NCBI GenBank assembly: GCA_003212315.1
Contig: QCQB01000003.1
Location: 62,001-126,000, forward strand
Reading direction: 5' to 3'
Length of the DNA stretch: 64,000 bases
From: SAR116 cluster bacterium AG-447-C21
Lineage (GTDB): Bacteria > Pseudomonadota > Alphaproteobacteria > Thalassobaculales > Thalassobaculaceae
The first letter of the stretch is position 1; the number at the start of each line of letters is the position of its first letter. A program made the translations under genes and the position numbers. This document shows positions 27,374 through 35,330 of this stretch, piece by piece. The notes below the pieces were generated by a model, which made no database searches, had not been told where the DNA came from, and saw nothing but the letters and a program-made list of their open reading frames with translations.

Positions 27374-27385
27374 ATCATTGCCTGC

Positions 27386-28195
27386 TCATAGCGGCATCGC
27401 AAAAGCACGGAGTGTGAACTTTCCGCTAGGCTCACAAACTTGATCGATTTTAAGAAGTTTAAATTTTACCGAGTTCAATAAAAACTTCAAAGATTTTCGA
27501 GAATATGCGTCAAAATGTTCAATAAAGAATTCTTCTCGGTCGGGTCCAGATTCCTCTAATGCTGTTTCGCCGTCAGGTAGTTCAATATATATAAGCCCTC
27601 CAGATTTTAGATTTAAGGTAGATTGCAAGAGCATCTCCTTTGGATTTTGTATGTGCTCTAGAACTTTATTGAAACTAATTAAATTAAATTCCCCAATTTT
27701 ATGACACTCAATCAGGTCTCCCGACAAAACTTCAATACCAATCTGCTCGCGAATTATTTCGCAGGCCTCTGGATCCGGCTCAATGGCTACGCAGTCCCAG
27801 TTTAATTCTTTAAGAACAGCTGGGAATACTCCTAAACCACTTCCTACATCGAGACATGATTTTTCTTTATCTGGTTGAGTGTCGTTCCAGAAATTGTCAA
27901 TGAAATTCACCCGTTGCCGATTATCTGATTGTTCCCTCGGCAAAGACATCAAATCGGCAAAACGAGAACGGGCTTTTTCTTTATAGGTCGTCCGTTGATA
28001 TGTTTTTTTATAAAAGTTTGTATCGATATTGAAGTTGTGTTTATTTGTAATATGCTGACATCCGATGCACTGCCATAATGATCGATTGTAGGGCAAAAAC
28101 CCAAAGTTAGTTTCGCCTTTTGGCGGCCGATTGAATTGTTTAATTAACACTTTATTACTTTTACAGAACCGGCATAATTCTTCATCTAAGTTCAT
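27386..28195 (-). CDS. SAM-dependent methyltransferase with N-terminal zinc-ribbon-like cysteines
   Basis: Class I methyltransferase, 269 aa from the chosen start. Near the N-terminus CRFC and CIGC pairs (about residues 8-11 and 45-48) suggest zinc binding. The SAM-binding domain starts at CLDVGSGLGVFPAVL and continues with VAIEPDPEACE and NLISFNKVLEHIQNP. The ORF track begins at 28243; the ATG at 28195 overlaps the amidotransferase stop by four bases (ATGA) and is preferred. In glycan clusters such enzymes O- or N-methylate sugars. The target is not known. Confidence 0.8.
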   Translation of the reverse strand: MNLDEELCRFCKSNKVLIKQFNRPPKGETNFGFLPYNRSLWQCIGCQHITNKHNFNIDTNFYKKTYQRTTYKEKARSRFADLMSLPREQSDNRQRVNFIDNFWNDTQPDKEKSCLDVGSGLGVFPAVLKELNWDCVAIEPDPEACEIIREQIGIEVLSGDLIECHKIGEFNLISFNKVLEHIQNPKEMLLQSTLNLKSGGLIYIELPDGETALEESGPDREEFFIEHFDAYSRKSLKFLLNSVKFKLLKIDQVCEPSGKFTLRAFAMPL

Positions 28196-29325
28196 GCCTT
28201 CTCCCAATCCCATTCTTGGGTTATGAAACCGGGTATTTTCCAAGTATTTTTCTCTTTAATCCAGATTTCCTTGTTTCGAAACCGCTCAGTTGTGCTCCAG
28301 AACCAATCAACTGGTTTTTCCATGAAATCACAGAACCGCTCAATATCTTCGCAGGGTTTTTGGAGGCCCGTTTTTTCTAAATTTTGTATAGCCTCTTTTC
28401 GACTGATCCTGCCATATCGAATTTCAACTGACAAATTATCAAAAATTCTTAAAAACCCGAACTTATGCCATTTTAAAAAATGGTGCAGTGAAATAAAATG
28501 ACAGTCTATATCGGCAAATTCCCAGCTGCCTGTTTTCTTATTTGAACTATGGCTAGAAAACCCGTACTTCGTCGCGGCTTCAAAATTTTTAAAAGAGTCC
28601 CACCTGAAAAAGGAACCCAGGAAAATAGACTTAGGATGGAAGGTTTTCAAATCTGCCGTGGTAGGCAGAGCATATGGGGATAGATCAGCATCAGTTAGTT
28701 CGTTAACCCCAATCCAGTCCTCTCTCTTTGTTTGATTGGTAACACCATAGTTTGTAATCCAGTTGACGTCTAATTCAGTACTCAACCTATCTGCTTCTGG
28801 CCCCCCAAATTCTAGTTGGGGATTTTCGCCCCAAATTATAAGAGGCACGCGTAATTGTGTGGCAAGCCTATATGGAATTGCAAAGATAGCCATATGCATG
28901 GGAATGCCTGTTGCTCCCTTTTTCTCAAAACTCGCCATCATAAATCTTTTTTCAACGTTTGGATTAATCGAAAAATCAATGTGATCCACTCCAAGCTTTT
29001 TAATCAGTTGGTCTAAATTTTCTTGTCCAACCGCCGTCCTTTGGGGTGTACGCCAACTAACGCAGAGAATTTTCAAACCATGAAGTTGGCTCTTAATAAC
29101 CTGATACCAGCTATCTTTTCCGCCACTCACTGGTATTATACAATCGTAGTCACGCGACGTTTCTTTTGTCCGCTTTACTATACTATCAAACATTTTGGAA
29201 CGCGCGCTCCAATCAATGCTTCGCTCTTTATCTTCGTGGCCACGGCAAGCCGAACAAACTCCCTTGTTATCTATTACTAACCCGGGCCGTGTTTCTGGAA
29301 GAATACACTGGATACAATAGTTCAT
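28192..29325 (-). CDS. N-acetyl sugar amidotransferase (WbpG/PseA family)
   Basis: ATP-pyrophosphatase-type amidotransferase of 377 aa. The N-terminus has two CxxC pairs (C4/C7 and C24/C27). The PP-loop motif is PVSGGKDSWYQ (about 66). KILCVSWRTPQRTAVGQENLDQLI follows (in part), then the conserved IIWGENPQLEFGG. WbpG (Pseudomonas O-antigen) and PseA (Campylobacter) convert an N-acetyl to an acetamidino group on uronic or nonulosonic sugars. WbpG normally partners with HisH/HisF homologues. None is adjacent here; the neighbour upstream is an AsnB-type enzyme with a 4-base overlap, which may supply ammonia (inference). Confidence 0.86.
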   Translation of the reverse strand: MNYCIQCILPETRPGLVIDNKGVCSACRGHEDKERSIDWSARSKMFDSIVKRTKETSRDYDCIIPVSGGKDSWYQVIKSQLHGLKILCVSWRTPQRTAVGQENLDQLIKKLGVDHIDFSINPNVEKRFMMASFEKKGATGIPMHMAIFAIPYRLATQLRVPLIIWGENPQLEFGGPEADRLSTELDVNWITNYGVTNQTKREDWIGVNELTDADLSPYALPTTADLKTFHPKSIFLGSFFRWDSFKNFEAATKYGFSSHSSNKKTGSWEFADIDCHFISLHHFLKWHKFGFLRIFDNLSVEIRYGRISRKEAIQNLEKTGLQKPCEDIERFCDFMEKPVDWFWSTTERFRNKEIWIKEKNTWKIPGFITQEWDWEKA

Positions 29326-31154
29326 GGGTTCCAGTCCTGGTAGTGTTCTAAAAATAATTTGGCTGATATAAAGCTAAATAGATTTTTAGAGAAGCTATTA
29401 TCGGTCAGGTCAGAATTAAGATACGACTCTATTTTATCTTTTCTTACTATATCAAAAATAGGTCCATCTGCCATTAAGTGCTCCCGCGTGACTTTATCTT
29501 TCCTGTCGACCAAATGATCGATTGGGGCGTTGAAACCTCTTTTACGTTTATCCCATAGTACATTATCGGAAACAAAACCGGTCCCAGCAGCGCGTAAAAG
29601 ATATTTGACATATCCATTTTTGATTAAAAGCTCTGGGGGAATTTGGAAAAGGAATTCTGCTAAATCTCTATCGAGATATGGCGAACGATTTTCTACAGAA
29701 TAGTACATAGAGTTTCTATCGTCCTCATGTAAGATCACGGGTATAGTTTCATGACGGATCTCATTTAACATTCGGTTTCTCAGCAGGTTATTTGAATATT
29801 CGGATTCCTCAAAAGTTTCCTCGAACGGATCATGCAACCACGCATTGAAAGTTTCCGAATTTAAAAATATGTGACCTCTCTCAAGTGGGTTTTTAAAAAA
29901 AACCAGAGGGTCTTGAAGTACAGGGTTTTGCACGTAAGCACCGTAACTCTTTTGCCAATCTGATTGAAGATCAGTAAAAGAATTTTTATTTTTCATCTCA
30001 GCCAACCAAAAGGAATAATGGTCGTAGTAGCCAGTGAATAATTCATCAGCGCCATTCCCTGAAATGGCTACGCGGCAACCTGCTTCGGATATGGCTTCAG
30101 ACATGAAAGAATGCAGATAGTATGTGAGCGTTGCTACTGGCATATCGTGATATGCAACAAGGTCTTTTAACCTCTCAAAAAAACCTTTCGTACTCGTCTG
30201 TGTTCGATGATTAGAGCACCCTAGGAACTCTATTTGGGATTCAATATTGGTACGTTCATTATAGCGTTCGTCATCATCTATTATTGAAAAAGTCTTGATA
30301 TCAGGGCCAAATTCTTTTGTTGCTATACCTGCTATTGTTGAGGAATCTATTCCGCCAGAAAGGCAGAACGCTATGGGCATATCGGAACGCATTCTTATTT
30401 TTACAGAATTGATAAGACGTTCCTTAACACCATGGATGGCCTCGACCTCAGTAATTTGCGATGGGTCATAACTTAATGACCAATAACATATAGTTTGTAT
30501 CTTCTGAGTTGCTGTAATTCTAATAAAATGAGCTGCGGGTACTTCATTTATATTTTCAAAATATGTTGCAGGTTTTTTGTATAACGATTTATAGCCGTTC
30601 ACTAGATACCGCTTGATTTGTCTCTCATTAATTTGTGGTTTACGCCCTGCTAAAGTGGCTAAAAATTTTGGTTCTGAACCAAAGTACAGGGTGTTGTCAT
30701 GGGTCCAGGTATAAAGTGGTTTTTCTCCAAATCTATCGCGACATAATATCAATTGCTCTCTGGCTGTATCGACGAGAGCGAAAGCCCACATCCCTTCCAT
30801 TTTATTGAGGGAGGCTTCTCCCCACTGTTGCCAGGCGGCTAACATTACTTCGGTATCAGATTTTGTGGAGAATGTATGTCCAAAAGATATCAGGGTTCTT
30901 CTAAGTTCAACATAATTATATAATTCACCATTAGTTATGATTGTTAAATTGCCTCTGGTGAATGGCTGCATTGATTGCGGTGTTGGATCTACAATTCCGA
31001 GGCGGGAGAAAAGCAAAGTTACAATTTTCCCACCAAAAGAAATCGGTTTAAATGCCGCGCCATCGGGGCCTCTTTTTCTCATAAGGTCCAGACAGAGGTT
31101 AATTTTATTCTTATCAAGTCCTTTGAGGCTAATTGCTCCAGCTATCCCACACAT
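29322..31154 (-). CDS. Asparagine synthase-like amidotransferase (AsnB type)
   Basis: A 610 aa two-domain enzyme. The N-terminal class II glutaminase uses Cys2 (MCGIAGAIS) and has the NGELYNYVELR and DRFGEKPLYTW segments. The C-terminal synthetase domain has the PP-loop FCLSGGIDSSTIAG (about 260) and GNGADELFTGYYDH. It could make asparagine, but such enzymes in surface-polysaccharide clusters (WbpS-type) often amidate uronic acids or other carboxylates. Its 4-base overlap with the sugar amidotransferase argues for a glycan role. An alternative is a plain metabolic AsnB that was recruited by position. Confidence 0.87.
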   Translation of the reverse strand: MCGIAGAISLKGLDKNKINLCLDLMRKRGPDGAAFKPISFGGKIVTLLFSRLGIVDPTPQSMQPFTRGNLTIITNGELYNYVELRRTLISFGHTFSTKSDTEVMLAAWQQWGEASLNKMEGMWAFALVDTAREQLILCRDRFGEKPLYTWTHDNTLYFGSEPKFLATLAGRKPQINERQIKRYLVNGYKSLYKKPATYFENINEVPAAHFIRITATQKIQTICYWSLSYDPSQITEVEAIHGVKERLINSVKIRMRSDMPIAFCLSGGIDSSTIAGIATKEFGPDIKTFSIIDDDERYNERTNIESQIEFLGCSNHRTQTSTKGFFERLKDLVAYHDMPVATLTYYLHSFMSEAISEAGCRVAISGNGADELFTGYYDHYSFWLAEMKNKNSFTDLQSDWQKSYGAYVQNPVLQDPLVFFKNPLERGHIFLNSETFNAWLHDPFEETFEESEYSNNLLRNRMLNEIRHETIPVILHEDDRNSMYYSVENRSPYLDRDLAEFLFQIPPELLIKNGYVKYLLRAAGTGFVSDNVLWDKRKRGFNAPIDHLVDRKDKVTREHLMADGPIFDIVRKDKIESYLNSDLTDNSFSKNLFSFISAKLFLEHYQDWNP

Positions 31155-31178
31155 ATCTTTATGTTCTCATCAACTAGT

Positions 31179-32192
31179 CTACGAGAAATGCTCATTGGAG
31201 AAGAGCTCACCAATTTGGATTGAGTTTTTTAATGTTTTTCCCAAAACTTGATGCTCCAAGCCTGGACGAAATCCGTTCCCGGGTCGAATCCACATAATGT
31301 CGTTATACACTATAGTATCACCCGCTTCGATATTTCTGGCCGCAGCAATTGATCGTCGAACAGGAGGTTCGGTATTGCGCTCTATTTCACAAGGGTCCAG
31401 AGACCCAGTTCCCAAAAGTATTTCAGTATCTCTTATTTTTGTTACTAATTCCGCCATCGAGGTTGGATCTGCTGATAACTGGTGGTCTCTAAATTCTGAG
31501 TAATTTCTATCGATTGTGAAGTGCTTTTCAATAATTCTTGCTCCGGCTGCGACAGCGAGAATAGCCGCCTCGTTTCCTATGGTATGGTCCGAATATCCAA
31601 TTGTGGTTGATGGAAATTTTTCAGCAAGTGTCCTGATGGCTGATAGATTAGCATCAGAGGGGTTAACAGGGTAAGCCGAGACGCAATGCAGCAAAGCTAA
31701 GCCGGAGTAGGAGGTTCTCATGGGTCTATTGTTCTTAATCAAAGAGGCAGAAAATTTGATTTGTTCTTCATCAGCAAAACCGGTGGATAAAATTATTGGT
31801 TTATCGCTTTTTGATACCAACTCTATTAAGGGGTAAAATGTATTATCACCAGAAGCAATTTTCAATGCATCTACTATTTTAATCAAAAAGGTTGCACTAG
31901 GCATGTCAAGCGGCGTCGATATAAATAGCAAACCATTATTTCTAGCCCGAACAGCAAGTTCTTCGAAGTTTTCCGTAGTTAGTTCAAAACCTTTCATGCG
32001 ATTGAACCTATCGACGTCACCAGGAGACACGAATGTTTCGGTTTTAAAAGTTTGAAACTTTACAGCGTCCACGCCCGCATCAGCGGCTTTGTCTACAAGT
32101 TGTCGGCCAAGTTCAACGGACCCCTCGTGATTATTCCCAATTTCAGCGACAATCATTACCTTGTCACGGGTATCCAAATTCCCAATTTTCAC
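31179..32192 (-). CDS. NeuB-family nonulosonate (sialic acid-like) synthase
   Basis: Condenses phosphoenolpyruvate with an N-acetyl-hexosamine derivative to form a nine-carbon sugar. The 337 aa protein has the TIM-barrel NeuB domain (MIVAEIGNNHEGS, AVKFQTFKTE, STPLDMPSA, IGYSDHTIG, IIEKHFTIDR) and a C-terminal SAF/antifreeze-like domain (about 275-335, RRSIAAARNIEAGDTI). It could be NeuB, PseI, LegI or a spore-coat SpsE-type protein. GTG start with GGGGG upstream. No dehydratase, epimerase/hydrolase or CMP-transferase gene is in the window. Confidence 0.9.
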   Translation of the reverse strand: MKIGNLDTRDKVMIVAEIGNNHEGSVELGRQLVDKAADAGVDAVKFQTFKTETFVSPGDVDRFNRMKGFELTTENFEELAVRARNNGLLFISTPLDMPSATFLIKIVDALKIASGDNTFYPLIELVSKSDKPIILSTGFADEEQIKFSASLIKNNRPMRTSYSGLALLHCVSAYPVNPSDANLSAIRTLAEKFPSTTIGYSDHTIGNEAAILAVAAGARIIEKHFTIDRNYSEFRDHQLSADPTSMAELVTKIRDTEILLGTGSLDPCEIERNTEPPVRRSIAAARNIEAGDTIVYNDIMWIRPGNGFRPGLEHQVLGKTLKNSIQIGELFSNEHFS

Positions 32193-32287
32193 ACGACCCC
32201 CTATCTTTAATTTAATATTCCGATAATCACTTTAAATCTTATTATTGTCGCTGTCATCGGGGCATGTAAAAATGAGATTATGATTTC

Positions 32288-32316
32288 ATTGACTTTTATT
32301 GTGTCAATCAACACAA
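32288..32316. promoter_or_regulatory. Overlapping dyads in the divergent glycan promoter region
   Basis: In the 160 bases between the NeuB-type and TviB-type genes are two overlapping inverted repeats: ATTGAC-9-GTCAAT (32288-32308) and TTGTGT-6-ACACAA (32299-32316), both perfect 6-bp arms. They could be operator sites controlling both divergent units. No regulator gene is adjacent. Confidence 0.4.
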
Positions 32317-32352
32317 GATTAAACAATTAATGAATTTAAAGTAGGGTATACT

Positions 32353-33636
32353 GTGTCAGAAAGTGCAATTGCTATTGTTGGGGTTGGCTATGTGGGTTTG
32401 CCTTTGGCTGTTGGCCTAGCGAATCATCATGATGACGTCATTGCTTTTGATGTAAATGGAAAGCGAATAATGGATTTAATTGCGGGAGTTGATAAAAACG
32501 ATCCGACGAGCTGTAAAACAATCTTTCCAACATCACTAGAATTCACATCTGATGTAGGCAATATTAATAGAGCAAGTGTTTACATTATCACTGTTCCAAC
32601 CCCAATAGATAGTAACAGACTTCCAGATTTAACGCTCCTCAAAAATAGCTGTACAATGATAGCCTCAGTAATATCAAAGGGTGACCTTGTTATTGTCGAA
32701 TCGACCGTTTATCCCGGGGTCACAGAGGAAATCTGCGGCCCATTGATCCAAGAAGTATCCGGTTTGCTTATGGGGGAGGAGTTTTATCTTGGCTATTCCC
32801 CAGAGCGTATAAATCCTGGAGACATCGATAATAATTTAGAATCGGTAGTAAAAATTATTGCGGCCCAGGATCCAGAAACCCTAGAAAGAATTGAAGCCAT
32901 TTATGCTCCGGTCATTACTGCAGGTCTTCATCTAGCTGAAACTATACAGGTTGCTGAAGCTGCAAAGATTGTCGAAAATGTGCAACGAGATCTAAATATA
33001 GCGTTGATGAATGAACTCGCAATGATATTTGATCGAATGGGGATACGGACGGCAGATGTATTAAATGCTGCAGCAACCAAATGGAACTTTCAAAAGTTCA
33101 CTCCTGGACTTGTTGGCGGGCATTGCATAGGGGTTGATCCTTATTACTTAATCTCGAAAGCCGAAGGACTGGGCTACTATCCAGAGCTAATTAGGGCAGC
33201 GAGGCGATTGAATAATGGATTGGCAGGCCATGTCAGCCAAAAAACGGTTGAGTTGATAGTGAGTTCTGGTCGTTCAATGAATGATTGTAGTATTGGTGTC
33301 CTTGGGCTTACTTTTAAAGAAAACGTTTCTGATGTAAGAAATAGTCAGTCTCCGATAATAGTGCATGAACTGGGTCGATATGGTGCGACTGTTGTTTGCC
33401 ATGATCCTTATGCGGATCATAAAAGTTTGCTTGATAACTATAGTATCCAGGTAGGCCCTCTAGAGATGCTCAGCGAATTAGATGCTTTAATTGTCATCGT
33501 CCCTCATTCGACTTATTTAGAAATGCCAATAAACCAGTTGACCTCCATGCTAAAAAAAGATGGAGTTTTTATTGATGTCAAATCGGCATTTGATCCAAAA
33601 ATGATATCGGAATCAGTTCGATATTGGAGTCTTTAG
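32353..33636 (+). CDS. Nucleotide sugar dehydrogenase (TviB/WbpA type)
   Basis: NAD-dependent oxidation of a UDP-N-acetylhexosamine to the uronic acid. The 427 aa sequence has VGVGYVGLPLAVGLA at the N-terminus, STVYPGVTEEICGP, YSPERINPGD, the catalytic cysteine in GGHCIGVDPYYL, and LGLTFKENVSDVRNSQ, which favours the UDP-GlcNAc/GalNAc dehydrogenase branch over UDP-glucose dehydrogenase. The start is GTG. It is the first gene of the plus-strand glycan unit. It would supply the uronic acid that a WbpG-type amidotransferase acts on. Confidence 0.9.
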   Translation: MSESAIAIVGVGYVGLPLAVGLANHHDDVIAFDVNGKRIMDLIAGVDKNDPTSCKTIFPTSLEFTSDVGNINRASVYIITVPTPIDSNRLPDLTLLKNSCTMIASVISKGDLVIVESTVYPGVTEEICGPLIQEVSGLLMGEEFYLGYSPERINPGDIDNNLESVVKIIAAQDPETLERIEAIYAPVITAGLHLAETIQVAEAAKIVENVQRDLNIALMNELAMIFDRMGIRTADVLNAAATKWNFQKFTPGLVGGHCIGVDPYYLISKAEGLGYYPELIRAARRLNNGLAGHVSQKTVELIVSSGRSMNDCSIGVLGLTFKENVSDVRNSQSPIIVHELGRYGATVVCHDPYADHKSLLDNYSIQVGPLEMLSELDALIVIVPHSTYLEMPINQLTSMLKKDGVFIDVKSAFDPKMISESVRYWSL

Positions 33637-33695
33637 AACGTGGTTAAAAATAAAAATTTAAGATAAAAGAAATCTACATCGTAAGGCTAACGACC

Positions 33696-34295
33696 ATGTC
33701 ACATACAAAAAACTATCTCGATCAGGTGATTGAGATAGCCAACAGTTTAGATTGTGTTGAAATTGAGCGTATGGCTAACATTATTGCCGATGTTCGCAAT
33801 CGTGGAGGACGTTTATTTTTTCTTGGAGTTGGCGGTAGCGCGGCTAATTGCAGCCATGCAGTGAATGATTTTAGAAAGTTATGTGGGATAGAAGCCTACT
33901 CGCCTGTTGATAATGTTGCGGAGCTCACGGCAAGGACAAATGACGAAGGTTGGGATACAGTATTCGCCGAATGGCTGCGGACTAGCAACGCTAATGCAAA
34001 TGATGCTGTTTGCGTTTTTTCTGTGGGTGGTGGCGACGTGGTCCGAAACATCAGTCCAAATATTGTCGTTGCTCTGGACGAAGCAAAAGCTCGTAATTTA
34101 ACAATTATTGGGATAGTTGGACGTGATGGGGGTTATACCAAAAAAGTAGGTGATGTGGTTATAGTAGTTCCTGTAGTTGATGAAAACTTGATAACGCCAC
34201 ATAGTGAGGCTTTTCAAGCTGTGATATGGCATGCTTTAGCGAGCCACCCCGTCTTGATGATGGAGAAGAATAAGTGGGAAGGTGTAGAGAGCTAA
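33696..34295 (+). CDS. SIS-domain sugar isomerase-like protein (GmhA-related)
   Basis: A 199 aa single SIS domain. FLGVGGSAANCSHAVNDF resembles the GmhA GNGGSAADAQH motif, and TPHSEAFQAVIWHALASH aligns with the C-terminal GmhA metal/catalytic region. By alignment to GmhA, two metal ligands appear changed (Glu to Asp after the first histidine, Gln to Glu before the second), so sedoheptulose-7-phosphate isomerase activity is uncertain. It follows the dehydrogenase by 59 bases and probably works on a phosphosugar for the surface glycan. Confidence 0.78.
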   Translation: MSHTKNYLDQVIEIANSLDCVEIERMANIIADVRNRGGRLFFLGVGGSAANCSHAVNDFRKLCGIEAYSPVDNVAELTARTNDEGWDTVFAEWLRTSNANANDAVCVFSVGGGDVVRNISPNIVVALDEAKARNLTIIGIVGRDGGYTKKVGDVVIVVPVVDENLITPHSEAFQAVIWHALASHPVLMMEKNKWEGVES

Positions 34296-34349
34296 CAGTA
34301 TCCTCTCTCTGGTATGTGAATCTTTTTTTAAAAGGATATTGTCCAGATC

Positions 34350-35330
34350 ATGGATGTTTACCAAGTTCCCAAACGGTCGATTATTTTGATAAAAGTTTTT
34401 ATAAGTTTAGCTATTTTAGCGATACTTTTTGCACTAACGGACGTGACTAAAATGTTATCTGTGATGATGGATATTAACCCATTAATCATTTTGTTCTCAG
34501 TTTTTTTGTGTTTTTCTCAGATGGTATTAGCAGGGGTTCGATGGCATACCATTGGGGTCAGAACTGGTGATTTTTTTGACTTTTTTACCACAATAAAAAT
34601 CAATTCTGCAGCAATGTTTTCCAATCAGATTTTACCCACTTCGATCGGTGGTGACCTGGTCAAAACTGCTTTGGCTCGACAAGGAGGATTAGCTTTAGGA
34701 AGAGCCATAAGAACTGTGCTATTAGATCGTATTACTGGTCTAATATCTTTAATATTCCTTTTAGCCGCTACTTGCTTTTTTTCTGAAAACTATGTTCCAA
34801 AAGAATGGGGCTTAAATGGGATTCAATTTATAATTGTACCAATTTTGAGTTTCCTTTTGGTTGTCCTTTATAATGGTGCGAAGATCTCAACATTATGTCA
34901 AAGATTTAACTATTTAAAGTGGAGTATAAAGTTTTTAAATGATGCGAGTGCTTTATTTAGGTCGGGATGGACGGCCGTTTACACGGTTTGCATTAGTGTT
35001 TTTATTCACTCTATAGGTGCACTATGTGTGTGGATTTTGGCTTTAGAACTTGGTTTGAATATTAATTATATCATCGTTTTAGCTTTTTTACCCCTCATTA
35101 GCCTTGCACAACTTATACCTGTATCCATCGCTGGGTGGGGAGTAAGAGAGGGCGCCGTCGTTTCTCTCTTTGCTCTTATGGGCGTGGATCCCTCTATTTC
35201 GTTAGTTGTATCATTACTCTGGGGAACCTCAATTGTTCTAGCAGCACTTCTTTCCGGTTTAATTTGGATCTTTATGCGGTCTGGGAACGAGAACTTGAGG
35301 GATATACGAACTAGTGAATTTTATAATTGA
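34350..35330 (+). CDS. YbhN/UPF0104-family integral membrane protein
   Basis: A 326 aa membrane protein with about eight to nine hydrophobic segments. It belongs to the lysylphosphatidylglycerol-synthase transmembrane-region group, recognised by ILPTSIGGDLVKTALARQ, AIRTVLLDRITGLISL and IPVSIAGWGVREGAVVSLF. Members often accompany glycosyltransferases and may move or bind lipid-linked intermediates. That role is inference. The ribosome-binding site is weak. It overlaps the convergent aminotransferase by 10 bases. Confidence 0.8.
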   Translation: MDVYQVPKRSIILIKVFISLAILAILFALTDVTKMLSVMMDINPLIILFSVFLCFSQMVLAGVRWHTIGVRTGDFFDFFTTIKINSAAMFSNQILPTSIGGDLVKTALARQGGLALGRAIRTVLLDRITGLISLIFLLAATCFFSENYVPKEWGLNGIQFIIVPILSFLLVVLYNGAKISTLCQRFNYLKWSIKFLNDASALFRSGWTAVYTVCISVFIHSIGALCVWILALELGLNINYIIVLAFLPLISLAQLIPVSIAGWGVREGAVVSLFALMGVDPSISLVVSLLWGTSIVLAALLSGLIWIFMRSGNENLRDIRTSEFYN

